Below are positions 39,017 to 49,488 of a stretch of DNA of 64,000 nt, piece by piece. Location of the stretch: positions 11,357,503 to 11,421,502 of the forward strand of contig NC_045143.1 of assembly GCF_008831285.2 (NCBI RefSeq). Direction: 5' to 3'. Made by a program: the position numbers and the translations under genes. The DNA comes from Nymphaea colorata (Eukaryota > Streptophyta > Magnoliopsida > Nymphaeales > Nymphaeaceae). Below the pieces are notes generated by a model that was not told the origin of the DNA, ran no database searches, and worked only from the letters and a program-made list of their open reading frames with translations. How positions within the stretch are numbered: position 1 is the first letter of the stretch; the number at the start of each line of letters is the position of its first letter.

Positions 39017-39908
39017 ATTGATGGTATAAGGAGAAAGTTCGAGAGTGGCACAGTATACCGGAAGTGACTAATCCGAGATCGGCACATGTTGCAACTATAA
39101 AAAGTCGAACCCAACTGTACAACAAAAAACGGGCCAGGTTGGGTGGTGCAAGGGTACGGGGATCCATGAGTGAAATCTTCCCTAAATGCACGGATTGCTA
39201 AAGTGCTCCTTCCTCAGGCTACTTAGAGGAGTCCATCCCTATCGTGAGGCAGCAACTGTGGAATGCAGTTAATGCAATAATGTTGTTGAGCTCAATGAAA
39301 TGTGAGTCACGGCAGCGGTTACCCCAAAAGGCCCAAACTATGTCAATATTCCTAGTGACTCAGTGTTTGGAATCGAACATTGTGAAAGAGTCCACCCTAA
39401 ATACACCATCGAGTTGGGTGACATCATGTGATCTTATTTAGGCAGGTGCATGTGTATGCATCATAAAAATTCACAAGATTCTGAATTGTCTTATTTATTT
39501 ATTTGTTCATTTATATGTTTTCTTTATTGTCACCGATGTGATTGGTTTTTGTGTAACTTAGATTGAGTTTGATTCGTTGAAATGCTGAAGAGTTGAAATG
39601 CCGAAGTGGTAAACCAAACTTCAATACAATACATAAACTTTATGTTAAGTGATATATCAGAAATCTTGTTATGATTTTCATTATACTCAGCAGTTGTATT
39701 GATGCTATGATTATATGCCTTCATTAGGTCCTCACGTTGTAACGGATGGTGCTCGTTGATCGGGCGACTGAAGGGATGGGGGATTGTTGGAAAGTAATGC
39801 GACACTGTCATATACATTTCTCCTATGCACTTTTGTTTGTACATACTTGTACAACTTTATGGTGTTTGACACTAAGACTTGAGAGTCATGGCTCTCCAAC
39901 ATATATAT
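39017..39908. other. Repeat-like, unassigned
   Basis: No coding frame recognised. Words such as GTATACCGGAAGTGACTAAT look like retroelement interior or LTR debris, but I cannot assign them. Confidence 0.35.
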
Positions 39909-40258
39909 TGTCACACCCCGACCTTTCTAACCCCCAATTTCTTCTTTTTTTTTTTTTGATATAATACGTCGAGGTGCAACGACACAACAATTAAAATGGA
40001 GCTATATTAATCAAAATGACAGGGGGGGCAAATATTTCATTATGAACAAAAAACCAGTTTATACAAAATGACATCACATTTGTCAATGACATACATGACA
40101 AAAATGCCTCCATAACCAAAACATCGATGTCTAAACAAAAACAAGACATCAACGAAACAAAACGTGACACGTCGGCACGACTATAGACCCAAAATCTCCC
40201 CAATAGGTTGTGAGCTTAGCTATCTAATCAACTTGCTACCCCGGGTCCGCCAAAACCT
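39909..40258 (-). mobile_element. Gypsy-type LTR 3' fragment, inverted copy
   Basis: Begins TGTCACACCCCGACC and ends CCCCGGGTCCGCCAAAACCT, the reverse complement of 37331-37667 with moderate divergence. Together with that copy it forms a large inverted repeat around the TRIM. Confidence 0.65.
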
Positions 40259-40992
40259 AAAAAAGATAGACAACAGAAGGTTGTGTTTTTGCAATATAAC
40301 GACAAATCAGACAAATTTGTTACCCACTAAGGTAAGGGCTCAAGTCTGGAATCTAACATATAAAGAAACATGATCACTATGATCATGATATGCGCATGTA
40401 GTCACATAACTTAACACAATAGTCCTTCACATATTCCATAACATATAAGGACCGCTCAATAGCCACAATCAACATACTTATTAGTCATCTTCAATTCATG
40501 TACATTCATTTCATTTACATTTGATTCAATGAATGGACGGCTCCTGTAGGTGCAAAACACAGGCGCATGTACACCACGGACAGCCTTTAGTCGGGAGAAG
40601 AAATTACAGCTTGGCAGTAGATACCATTGCCCCTCTACAACCACCTTCAATCACTTATTTGCACAGATTAACTGAAGCTTCAATCGCTGCTTCATCATCA
40701 TCTGCAAAGCAGGCACAAGAGAAGCCACGACCCAGATTGGCCAAACCATCCACAAAGTATTAGACCAAGCCCAATCAAAGTAGGTTGGGATCAATTTCAG
40801 CTAAGGGTCCTTACCCAGCCTCACACGTTTGAAATCATCCAAGCATTTTTTAGCATCTCAGTAAAAGCTTATGCAAACAGCATCAAACAAGCAAGAGATG
40901 AAAATGTTATTGATTAGATAACCGACAACCGGACAACTAACAGAAACAACTGAGCTAAGTAGCCCAGCAGAGAATGAAGTTAGCTATTTTAC

Positions 40993-41198
40993 CTCTCATA
41001 TTCTTGTTTTGCCCTGTATGAATGGTTGAGCAATGAACGCCCACTATTAATAAGATCCTGGTATATGTGGGATCGACTGATTGCATTTGAGAGGTCCTCT
41101 AGCACACTAGCCACGGAACCCCAAAGTTTGAAACAGAAGTCAAGCGACTCTAGCACAGATAGTGACAGATACTAACCCAGCATCTGACCCTTCCGGGC
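40993..41198 (-). pseudogene. AUG5-like: Exon-sized fragment resembling augmin subunit 5
   Basis: The minus strand has an AG acceptor (41200-41199), then an exon-like 206 bp and a GT donor (40992-40991). It reads '[12 protein letters not shown]' and, after a 10-bp tandem duplication that shifts the frame, '[20 protein letters not shown]' followed by '[20 protein letters not shown]'. From memory this matches an internal region of plant HAUS5/AUG5, a subunit of the augmin complex that nucleates microtubules on microtubules. No other AUG5 exons are visible nearby. It lies in the part of the duplicate block that has no counterpart at 55 kb. Likely a captured or relict fragment, not a gene. Confidence 0.55.
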
Positions 41199-41546
41199 CT
41201 ACAAGAAAAAAAACTGTTCACCGCAAGATAACTCTTTAGTAATAAGAGGATGTAATGAAAAGAGAAAAATTAAAGTGCCAAGTAAAAATTGACGTCTTAG
41301 TTGATCCCAACCAAATTTCATTGAGATCCCAATACAAGAGAACATGCAGAATGAGGCCAAGGAATGAAATGCCTTTGAAAGACAATGCTTCTTATTGCCA
41401 ATTACCTTTTGACATTTCACCTATTATAGGAGACAGTTTTCAATTTCATTGTCCATGCATCAACACTTACCAAATGCTCTCGGTTAAGATAAGATGCAAT
41501 CGCTGTTTGCTGTCACATTCTGCGTGAGTGAAATAAAAAATAGTTG

Positions 41547-41936
41547 CTAGCTGAGAGAATTAAGAAGGTGTTCAAGCAACTGGACAACTTGGTCAACAGG
41601 TAGTGTCGACTTGGAAAAATTGGTTTTTGAACCACAAGAACCCGACAACTCTGAAGATAGTATTGCATGCTGTTGAAGACTGGTTGTGACAGCACGCCAC
41701 CATCAAGAATCTGAGATACGCCCATTTGCAACAAGCATAACTAATGATATTGAGCATGAAGAAGCATAACTAATTATACTGAGCAAATTTTATTGCAGCA
41801 ACCAATAGGCAATGCTAACATACTTGCCGGAGATTCTCGCCTGTGAAACTCAGTAAGGTCATTTCCGAGTATAGGAGCAGTAAGAGGGTGAGCAATTAGT
41901 TTAGCTTGTACAGCTACTAAGAAATCATGTTCTTCC
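41547..41936 (-). pseudogene. Dead copy of the last two exons of the CPSF-A-like gene
   Basis: Two pseudo-exons (41828-41936 and 41547-41725, minus) correspond to 55540-55648 and 55246-55437. The first reads 'EEHDFLVAVQAKLIAHPLTA' and 'PILGNDLTEFHRRESP'. Three lesions are visible against the 55-kb copy. The acceptor of the first exon has changed from AG to AT, the acceptor of the second from AG to AA (TTGCAA), and 13 bp are missing inside the second exon (179 versus 192 bp), shifting the frame after 'VLSQ'. The GC donor between them is kept. No upstream exons were copied, as the duplication ends at about 42290. Confidence 0.85.
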
Positions 41937-42885
41937 ATGTTTATTATGTAAACATAATCAGCACAACAACATAGAAGAGCATTTATATCCATTAAAAACA
42001 AAGTAGAATCTAAACTTCCAGCAATAGCTTTAAAAAGGAAAAGAAAAATGAGCTGAAAATATTAACCACAAGATTCATTTTAAAAAGAAATGCATTATGT
42101 TAGAAAATACATAGACAAAAACAAGGTCAATCTCTATAACATGAAATGAAACATTTTCATTCAAAAAATTGCAAAGGTGTTGCCTGACATTCTTTAGCAC
42201 ATTGGTCGTTTGGCAAACATTTTTATTAGGCAAGTATTGCCCAGGAAAACTTTTTTAAGCCTTATTTATGGAGGTTAAGGAGGCTTCCTTTTTTTTAAGG
42301 TACAATAACCTCTTCCGGCAAAAGTTTTCTTGTTGAAAAACTACATTATGTTTGTTTAGTAAATTTGAAACATGCGACCATGTTTATCGACATAATGAAG
42401 CTCCATAACAAGAAATGAAACTTGTATACCCAAAGTACTGCAAAGAGGTAGCATCACGTTCTTTTAGAGCAGTTCGGTGATGGGCAAAAGTTTTCCATTA
42501 GACAAGCTTTCCACCGAAAAAAGCTATGTTACCTGGGTGCGTTTTTTTTTTTTTGCCTCGCACCACGTCAACGCGATGCAGGTGCGGGTGCTGCTGCGCT
42601 CTGGATAAGCACCCAAACTAGTCAAACAAGAATCTGGAGCGCTCAGCCGCACCAAACTAAAATCGTCATTTTCAGGTTTCCACCCGACTCGAGTTTGACC
42701 CGAGTCGAGTGCGGTCAAATGTGAGTGGATCTAATATTGTCCAATTTTTAAGTTTTTTTTTTTTAATAACAAAGTCGATCCCGCGTTTCCTCTCCCCTTT
42801 GCCCGTTTGCCGCTGTTTCTCTCGCCTGCTATCTTCTCTTCCACCGGCAGCTTCCTCTCCAGTCTCCATCCGATGATCGGTGTCC

Positions 42886-43053
42886 ATGGCATCATCTCCT
42901 GCCCGCGGCATCAGGTTTCCTTCTTTTCCTGTGTTTTCCAACCGTCCAGCGTTGGTTGTTGTCTCGACTGCTTCTCTTCTGTTTTCCTTCATTCTTCATA
43001 AACCCCTACCTCGACTCGACTGCTTCCCTTCTGTTGTTCTGCATTCTTCATAA
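42886..43053 (+). CDS. Short open frame in the TIR element, possibly captured
   Basis: Open from ATG 42886 to TAA 43051 (55 residues, beginning MASSPARGIRFPSFPVF). It is Ser/Pro/Arg-rich then hydrophobic (VVVSTASLLFSFIL), like an N-terminal targeting peptide. The second half contains an imperfect 40-bp tandem repeat (CTCGACTGCTTC..CATTCTTCATAAA twice). GC content is higher than the surroundings, which suggests captured gene sequence. No family recognised. Confidence 0.3.
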   Translation: MASSPARGIRFPSFPVFSNRPALVVVSTASLLFSFILHKPLPRLDCFPSVVLHSS

Positions 43054-43101
43054 AACCCCCTTTGTCAAGGGGACCCTCTGTCCCCGTACCTCTTCGTGAT
43101 T

Positions 43102-43329
43102 TGTTGAAAAGATGTGCCTTATCAAGATAAGGCGGATAAGGTGGATCAATCTTCTTAAGATCTTATCTAAAGCTAATCCTTGATCTTAGGCAACATTAGA
43201 GGTTTCTATGTATATCACCAAAATCAAAGACTATATATATTGTGTAGTCGACAATGAATAAATCAACTTCTTCCTCTTCTCTCGTTTTCCTCTTTTCCCT
43301 CTTGTTCTCTTCTTTCACAATCTTTAACA
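43102..43329 (+). repeat. 5' LTR
   Basis: Starts TGTTGAAAAGATG, ends CTTTAACA. Identical to 48371-48598 over the full 228 bp as read. Confidence 0.97.
43232..43240 (+). promoter_or_regulatory. LTR TATA box
   Basis: TATATATAT, 130 bp into the LTR. The likely core promoter; the equivalent in the 3' LTR is at about 48501. Confidence 0.55.
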
Positions 43330-43341
43330 TGGTATCAGAGC
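43330..43341 (+). promoter_or_regulatory. Primer binding site (initiator tRNA-Met)
   Basis: TGGTATCAGAGC directly after the LTR. This is the usual plant copia primer site. Confidence 0.92.
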
Positions 43342-44123
43342 AGAGTAAAGATGAGCAATGGCATATGCTGTCTTTGCAGAAATTTCCAATCTGACAGACC
43401 AAGGGATCGTCACAGGCCAGAGGTAATCCCAGCCATCGTCACAGGCCAGAGCGTTGTATACTTCGGTGATCATTCCCCTTCATAGTGCCCAAAGGGCATC
43501 CTTGGGTCGTTCGACTGGAACCAACGCCTGAGCAGGCAGGAATCGAGGAAACTTGGGCATCCTTCTTCCTGTGCGACTGAACAGGGGCAAAACCAGACTT
43601 CCGCCCTCCGATCATCTGCTTGCCGCTGTTTTCACTAGAGTTCATTCGCCATGAAATTGCTCAAGCAATGTCTCCGGTGAGTGGCGGTTCCAACAGACAT
43701 GAGCTCGACCTGTGTGGTGGTCGGTACCCGCCGGAATAGCCCGATTTCTGGCCTCCTGTCCTGTTATTGCCTGTTTGGGCGTTAGTAGCTTCATCAATCG
43801 CTAGCGACAATTCCAGCGATCGACGGCGTTCTTGGCGCTCAGACTGACACTCCAGCCTAAGGCGACCGTGCTGGATCCTGAGCCGGCCGGAATTGAAGTT
43901 TCTTCTGGCAGTTCCCTGTTCTGCTGCAGGCCTCCTATTGCAGCGCCTTCTAGCGGAGAGTCCTGTTCCACTTTTCAATCAGAAAAACATGTTGTTCCAG
44001 AATTCTTTCTTCTGAACAGAAAAGTGATGTTCTGGTTTCTGTTCTGCAACACTCGGTGACTTCTGAGTTTCTCCGGCTTGAGGTGCAGGCGACCCGCGTT
44101 GCTGCTGCTGCATCGCTGTTGCT
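43342..44123 (+). other. Copia leader (about 780 bp)
   Basis: GC-richer untranslated leader before gag. Contains the direct repeat ATCGTCACAGGCCAGAG at 43406 and 43435. Open frames here on the minus strand are incidental. Confidence 0.7.
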
Positions 44124-44879
44124 GTGGCAACGATAGCTGCGACTGCAGAGAACCTCACAGGTTTGGGGAAGATGGCAGAAAGGGGAGAGGTCATTCTAAA
44201 GGAACGCAAAGATGACGACATTAGTACAGGAAGCCCATATTATGTTCATCATTCTGATGGACCAGGTACCCCTTTAGTCTCTAATGTCTTGACAGGAGAT
44301 AACTATATGATGTGGAGGAAGGCCATGACAATGGCCCTTTCCGCCAAAAACAAGTTAGGATTTGTCGACGGATCCATCGCCAAGCCTAACAGTCCTATGT
44401 TCCTCAAAATTACGTGGGAAAGATGCAACAACTTGGTTCAATCTTGGATTTTAAACTCCATCCATAAAGATATCTTGGCTAGTGTAATTCATGCCAAGAC
44501 TGCTGCCCAAATTTGGAGTGATCTTGAAGCTCGATTTTCTCAAGCCAATGGCTCACGCATTTACCAAATACAATTTCAGATAATGAATTGCAAGCAAAAT
44601 CAATCGTCTATTGCAGCTCATTACACAATAATGAAGGGATTATGGGATGAGTTAGCCCTCTATGCTAACATCCCTGATTGTTCGTGTGGTACCATGAAGG
44701 CTATTGAGAATCTTCACCAACAAGATCAACTTATGCAGTTCTTGATGGGCCTTAATGATAGCTATGCAGCCATTAGAAGCCAACTCTTGTTGATGGATCC
44801 GCTTCCTACTATAGCCAAAGCTTATTCTCTTCTTATTCAGGAGGAGAAACAAAGGGATGTGAATATGGTACATGCTTAG
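44124..44879 (+). pseudogene. gag: Copia gag (ends at an in-frame stop)
   Basis: Frame of 251 codons, capsid-like. A UBN2/Retrotran_gag pattern is visible ('VSNVLTGDNYMMWRKAMTMA', 'NKLGFVDGSI', 'IWSDLEARFSQANGSRIYQI', 'LMQFLMGLNDSYAAIRSQLL'). It ends with TAG at 44877, but the same frame reopens immediately and runs into the zinc knuckle at 44901. The intact ancestor therefore had one gag-pol frame and the TAG is probably a nonsense mutation. The start at 44124 is the first ATG of the frame; the true start could be the Met-Ala-Glu at about 44172. Confidence 0.9.
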
Positions 44880-44900
44880 GAAAAGGTCTCTATTCTTGCA

Positions 44901-47042
44901 ATGCAGCCTTCACCACAAATGTATGAAAGAAACAAAAACAGTCAGACCAAGGAGAGAGGAAGACCACGTATGAAATGCGAACATTGTGGTAAAATTGGAC
45001 ACATCAAAGCTAAGTGTTATTTTCTTGTTGGTTTCCCTAACAGGTCTGGTTCTTCTAATGCATTGACAAAGCCAAAGGCTAACGCTGCCCTAGGAACTGC
45101 ATCCAACGATCAACCCAATGAGCAACTATTCAAAAAATTCCTTGACTTCATGGAGAACTCTAATCAAGGTACCATTGAACCCAGAGTTAACCTCTCAGGT
45201 AAATACTCCTCGCCCATTTCATGTCTTAAACAATCATGGATCCTTGACACCGGTGCAACCCACCATATCACTAACGTTATCTCCAACCTTTATGAACCCA
45301 TCATCACCAATCACCCTCCTATCAGTCTACCAAATAGGTCCAAAGCCAACGTCACCCATATAGGTGACATTCATTTGAGCCCTAAGATAACACTGAAAAA
45401 TGTTCTTTATGTTCCTAGCTTTGCATTCAACTTGATATCTATTCCTAAACTCTGTAGTGATTTAAGATGTGATGCAAAATTTAATGAGAACTCTTGTGTG
45501 GTGCAGGACCGTCACTCGACGACTATGATTGGAACGGGTAGATTGCAGAATGGATTGTATGTCCTAGATGAAACAAATCTCAGCATAAACTTAACTACCA
45601 CCAAATCTGCTCCATGGCATCTTCGGCTCGGGCATGCTTCTGATTCCAAACTTTCTATTTTATCTCGTTTGAACCTTATTGACACTTGTAGATCTGTTGA
45701 TACATGTGATATTTGCCTTGTTGCTAAGAACACTAGACTTCATTTTCCCAACAGTACTATTTCAACACATGTTCCTTTTGACTTAATTCATTGTGATGTG
45801 TGGGGAAGTTATCACACGCCTTCATTGACTGGTGCACAATATTTTCTAACTATAGTTGATGATTTTTCCCGATCTACATGGATTTATCTTATGAGATATA
45901 AATCTGAAGTTTTTGGAGTCATTAAAAATTTTGTCGCACTTATTGAAAACCAGTTTCGAACTAGAATCAAAATTCTTAGAAGTGACAATGGAACTGAATT
46001 CTTTTCACAAGAGATGAATAACTTTCTTCATGAAAAAGGCATTGATCGTCAACATAGTTGTGTTGCGACTCCTCAACAAAATGGTGTGGTCGAACGCAAG
46101 CATCGAGACCTCTTAAACATGGCACGAGCATTGATTTTTCAAGCTAAACTACCCATAAAATTTTGGGGAGAATGTGTCACCACTGCTGCTTACATTATCA
46201 ATAGGTTACCATCTAGTGCATTAAATAATAAAACTCCATATGAAGTTTTATTCAAACGCCCACCAAACTACAAACATATGCGTGTTTTTGGATGTCTATG
46301 TTATGCCTACAATATTCATAAAGATCACAAGTTTGACTTAAGGGGAAGGCGATGCATATTTCTTGGATATCCATATGGTCAATCAGCTTACAAGGTTTAT
46401 GATCTTGAAAGTGGGTCGTTGTTCACCAGCAGAGACATCAGATTTTGTGAAAATCATTTTCCATATAAAAATGAAGTGCACACTGGGGACAATGAACAAG
46501 TGGTTCTTCCTTTACCATTCAATGATTATGTCTCAGGAGAACATGAGTTTCTTTCAAGCCCAAGCAAACCTCTTCTAGATGATGAGACCAACCCAGATCC
46601 CATTCCTCAATCCATCGAACCTACTCATAATGATTCAATCCAGCTTCGTAGATCTATGCGACCTAGGCATATACCAACTCATCTAAAGGACTACAAATGT
46701 TTCTCAATCTTGCCCAGTTTCAGCCATTTGTTGAAGAGTGAAGGGACAAGCCCCACAAAAGGTACTCGTTACCCGATTGCACAATGTCTTGATATCACTA
46801 ACTTCAATTCCAACTACAAGTGTTTCATGTCTACCCTCCTTGAGCAATGTGAACCTTCATCCTTTGCCCAAGCCATGCAGGACCTTAGATGGCGTGATGC
46901 TATGAAGGCTGAAATTGATGCATTAGAAGCCAACCATACCTGGACTGTGACGAAACTTCCTCCTGGCAAAGTTCCTGCAAATGGGTATTCAAAATCAAAT
47001 ACAAATCTGATGGCTCTATCGAGCGATACAAGGCCCGCTTAG
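44901..47042 (+). pseudogene. pol: Copia pol: zinc knuckle, protease, integrase
   Basis: 713 codons, same frame as gag. The CCHC knuckle 'CEHCGKIGHIKAKC' is at about 26-39. Protease 'WILDTGATHHIT' (DTG, about 113-124) follows. The integrase zinc finger spans 'HLRLGH' (about 241) to 'CDICLVAKN'. The DDE core has D in 'IHCDVWG' (about 298), D in 'LRSDNGTEF' (about 361) and E in 'VVERKHRD' (about 398). The C-terminal 'RVFGCLCYAY' and RT entry 'RWRDAMKAEIDALEANHTWT' are visible. The frame is lost at about 46976, where several bases are missing before AAATGGGTATTC, and runs to a false stop at 47040. Confidence 0.93.
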
Positions 47043-47527
47043 TCGCAAAAGGGTATACACAAACAGAAGGAATTGATTACAATGAGACTTTTGCTCCAAT
47101 CGCCAAGATCTCTACTATTCGAGGTCTATTGACTATTGCCGCTATTCAAAAGTGGCACTTGTTTCAAGTTGATGTTAATAACGCCTTCTTACATGGTGAT
47201 CTAGAAGAAGAGGTTTATATGCAATTACCTCCTAGATTTAGTCGACAAGGGGAGGAAGGAATGACATGTCGCCTAAATAAGTCTATATATGGGCTTAAAC
47301 AGTCTTCTCGAAATTGGTTTTCCAAACTTGCTACCTTTCTCAAAGACATGGGCTATATTCAATCCAAAGCAGATTACTCATTATTTTCCAAGATCGGCAC
47401 TAGAGGACGAACATTTGTTGCAGTGTATGTCGATGACATCATCATTGCAGGGGATGATTTGAATGCAATCAATTCCCTAAAGCACATGATGAATGAAAGA
47501 TTCAAGTTGAATATATTCTTGGCATAG
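46979..47527 (+). pseudogene. pol: Copia reverse transcriptase segment
   Basis: In the shifted frame the RT continues ('ERYKARLVAKGYTQTEGIDY', 'FQVDVNNAFLHGDLEEEVYM', 'NKSIYGLKQSSRNW', catalytic 'VYVDDIIIAGDD'). The frame is lost again at about 47514. The words expected between 'NERFKL' and 'LGIELA' are missing, a deletion of some 20 bp or more, probably between short AT repeats. Confidence 0.92.
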
Positions 47528-48363
47528 AATTAGCTACTTCAAAGGATGGTATCTTCTTATCTCAAAAGAAATATCTCCTCAACATACTTCATGAGACAGG
47601 GTACATGGGAGCAAAACCATGTGAGACACCTATGGAACAACACATAAAGCTTGACAATGAAAAGGGAGACATCCTCAAAGATCCAAATCATTATAGAAAA
47701 GTGATTGGGAAACTAATATATCTGACCTTAACAAGGCCAGACATTGTTCACACAGTCCACATCTTGAGCCAATTTATGAGTCAACCACGAGTGCCGCATA
47801 AAGAAGCCATGAACCATTTATTGAAATATCTGAAGGGAACTGCTGGATATGGAGTTATGTTGTCATCAAAGGGGCCGATTCACCTCAAAGCATATTGTGA
47901 TTCAGATTGGGCTTCATGTCCAATGACACGAAGATCTACAAGTGGATATTGCACCATGATTGGGAATAGTCCTATTACTTGGAAAACCAAGAAGCAAACA
48001 ACAGTCTCTAGATCATCTGCAGAGGCAGAATACAGGTCTATGGCCCTCGCCACATGTGAGCTTATTTGGCTAAAGGCTTTACTCAAAGATCTCGGGATCG
48101 TCCACAAAGAGCCCATGACGTTATTCTGTGACAACCAAGCTGCAATGCATATTGCAGCCAATCCAGAGTTTCATGAGAGAACAAAACACATCGAAATAGA
48201 TTGTCATGTGGTGAGAGATAAGATTCAGAATGGAGACATCCAAACTCAATTTGTTCCCACAACTAAACAAGTTGCAGACATGTTTACCAAGCCCTTGGGA
48301 CGAGAAGCATTCCACAGTCTGAGAAGCAAGTTGGCGCTTGGCAATCCGAGAGCGTCAACTTGA
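47528..48363 (+). pseudogene. pol: Copia RT thumb and RNase H
   Basis: The last open part reads 'GYMGAKPCETPMEQHIKLDN', 'YRKVIGKLIYLTLTRPDIVH' and the RNase H motifs 'AYCDSDWASCPMTRRSTSGY', 'SRSSAEAEYRSMA', 'FCDNQAAMHIAANP' and 'ERTKHIEIDCH', ending with TGA just before the purine tract. The acidic residues expected in the RNase H site are present, so this part alone looks intact. Confidence 0.92.
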
Positions 48364-48370
48364 AGGGGAG
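48363..48370 (+). promoter_or_regulatory. Polypurine tract
   Basis: AAGGGGAG directly upstream of the 3' LTR; it primes plus-strand synthesis. Confidence 0.9.
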
Positions 48371-48598
48371 TGTTGAAAAGATGTGCCTTATCAAGATAAG
48401 GCGGATAAGGTGGATCAATCTTCTTAAGATCTTATCTAAAGCTAATCCTTGATCTTAGGCAACATTAGAGGTTTCTATGTATATCACCAAAATCAAAGAC
48501 TATATATATTGTGTAGTCGACAATGAATAAATCAACTTCTTCCTCTTCTCTCGTTTTCCTCTTTTCCCTCTTGTTCTCTTCTTTCACAATCTTTAACA
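48371..48598 (+). repeat. 3' LTR
   Basis: Identical to the 5' LTR as read; followed by the duplicated TGATT. Confidence 0.97.
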
Positions 48599-48603
48599 TG
48601 ATT

Positions 48604-49480
48604 CTTGAAAATTTTTCAAGAAAAATTGAGTCAACCATTATCAGTCACAAAATCGAGGTCCCTCATTTTGGTAGAGGTATTGAAGGTGTGCCGGCTACCA
48701 TGTATGTGGACGGCCTAGTCATCTTTGTTAATTTGCTGGGGTTCAAATTAATCAGTCCAAATCTAACTTTTCTGGCTTTGCTTTGTCAGAAGAGAGAATG
48801 ATTAGTGATCAATTTGGGTGGGTTCAGGGCTCATTTCCCACGCATATCTTGTGGGGAGATTCTGAAGTTAATTGCATAATGCATTTAGTCCCTGCTCAAG
48901 AACTTTTCCTGGTTAACCCAATCCATTAAAAATCAGTCTCTTGTCTGGCCTCTTTATTGCCAAAAAAGGATATTCGGCACGATATATGTTGGGAGCTTGG
49001 CTCGATTTTGGACTGACTATTGGAATGTTGACTGTTATCTGAATTGTTTATCGTTTGCGGATCAATTAGAGATGGATCAAGACAACATGCTTACAGTTAA
49101 GGAGGCCGTTGGCAAATATAATTTGAGTTTCTAGTGGAACCAGTGTCTCTGTTTGTACGTTTTGCAGGCTGATAGTCTGCTCGTTATCTGATCTTGTTGT
49201 TCTCAAGTGTTGGCAGGACACAAAAGTTCATATTTACTGCTTGCAAGTTAACTGGAACACTAATATTACTGCTTGCAAGTTAACTGTTGGTTGTTCTTTT
49301 GTTCAATTGTTCTAATATTATTGCTTACAACTTAATTTTGTAGTTGATAGACAAATTTTTGTCATATATATTATATACATATTATTATTATAATAATTAA
49401 TTAATGATAATAATAATAACTGCACCTAAATTTTTTGAGATATGCCGCGCCCGCACCGGCACTCTCACTCCGGTGACATA
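48604..49480 (+). other. Right part of the TIR element, possible captured sequence
   Basis: Continues the DNA split by the copia. Short coding-like stretches (for example 'HFGRGIEGVPATMYVDGLVI' and, further on, 'NCLSFADQLEMDQDNMLTV') look more protein-like than the surroundings but match nothing I know. They are interrupted by stops. Captured gene pieces are an inference. Confidence 0.35.
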
Positions 49481-49488
49481 GAAAAAAG

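Larger units (their letters stand above)
36795..42290. repeat. Partial duplicate of 54355-55935, expanded by insertions
   Basis: Three segments align in order and orientation with the right-hand block: 36795-37330 with 54355-54890, about 40590-40800 with 54935-55130, and about 41440-42290 with 55145-55935. Identity is high (around 90% by eye) with small indels. The left copy is larger because of an insertion at about 37331-40590 and extra sequence at 40800-41440 (absent on the right). It carries pseudo-exons of the CPSF-A-like gene. Confidence 0.9.
43102..48598 (+). mobile_element. Ty1/copia retrotransposon, very young insertion, TSD TGATT
   Basis: LTRs of 228 bp (43102-43329 and 48371-48598) read identically throughout. 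A perfect 5-bp duplication TGATT sits at 43097-43101 and 48599-48603. The primer site follows the left LTR and the purine tract AAGGGGAG precedes the right. Gene order is gag, zinc knuckle, protease, integrase, RT, RNase H, the copia order. Despite the fresh LTRs, the coding region has one in-frame stop and two frameshifting deletions, so this copy cannot make a complete polyprotein. Confidence 0.97.
42524..49480. mobile_element. TIR DNA element hosting the 43-48 kb copia
   Basis: Left end CTATGTTACCTGGGTGCG and right end, reversed, CTATGTCACCGGAGTGAG are inverted repeats. Further in, both contain a GGTGCGGG(T/C)GC word. GAAAAAAG lies on both sides (42516-42523 and 49481-49488), a 7- or 8-bp target duplication depending on whether the outermost C/G is counted in the TIR. 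Without the copia the element is about 1.45 kb. It encodes no transposase. Similar 'TATGT-ACCCGG' ends are known in plant MULE/hAT-like MITEs; superfamily not decided. Confidence 0.75.

Noticed and set aside
43342-44123. Minus-strand frames of 68-105 codons in the copia leader
   Set aside because: Incidental open frames in GC-rich untranslated leader.
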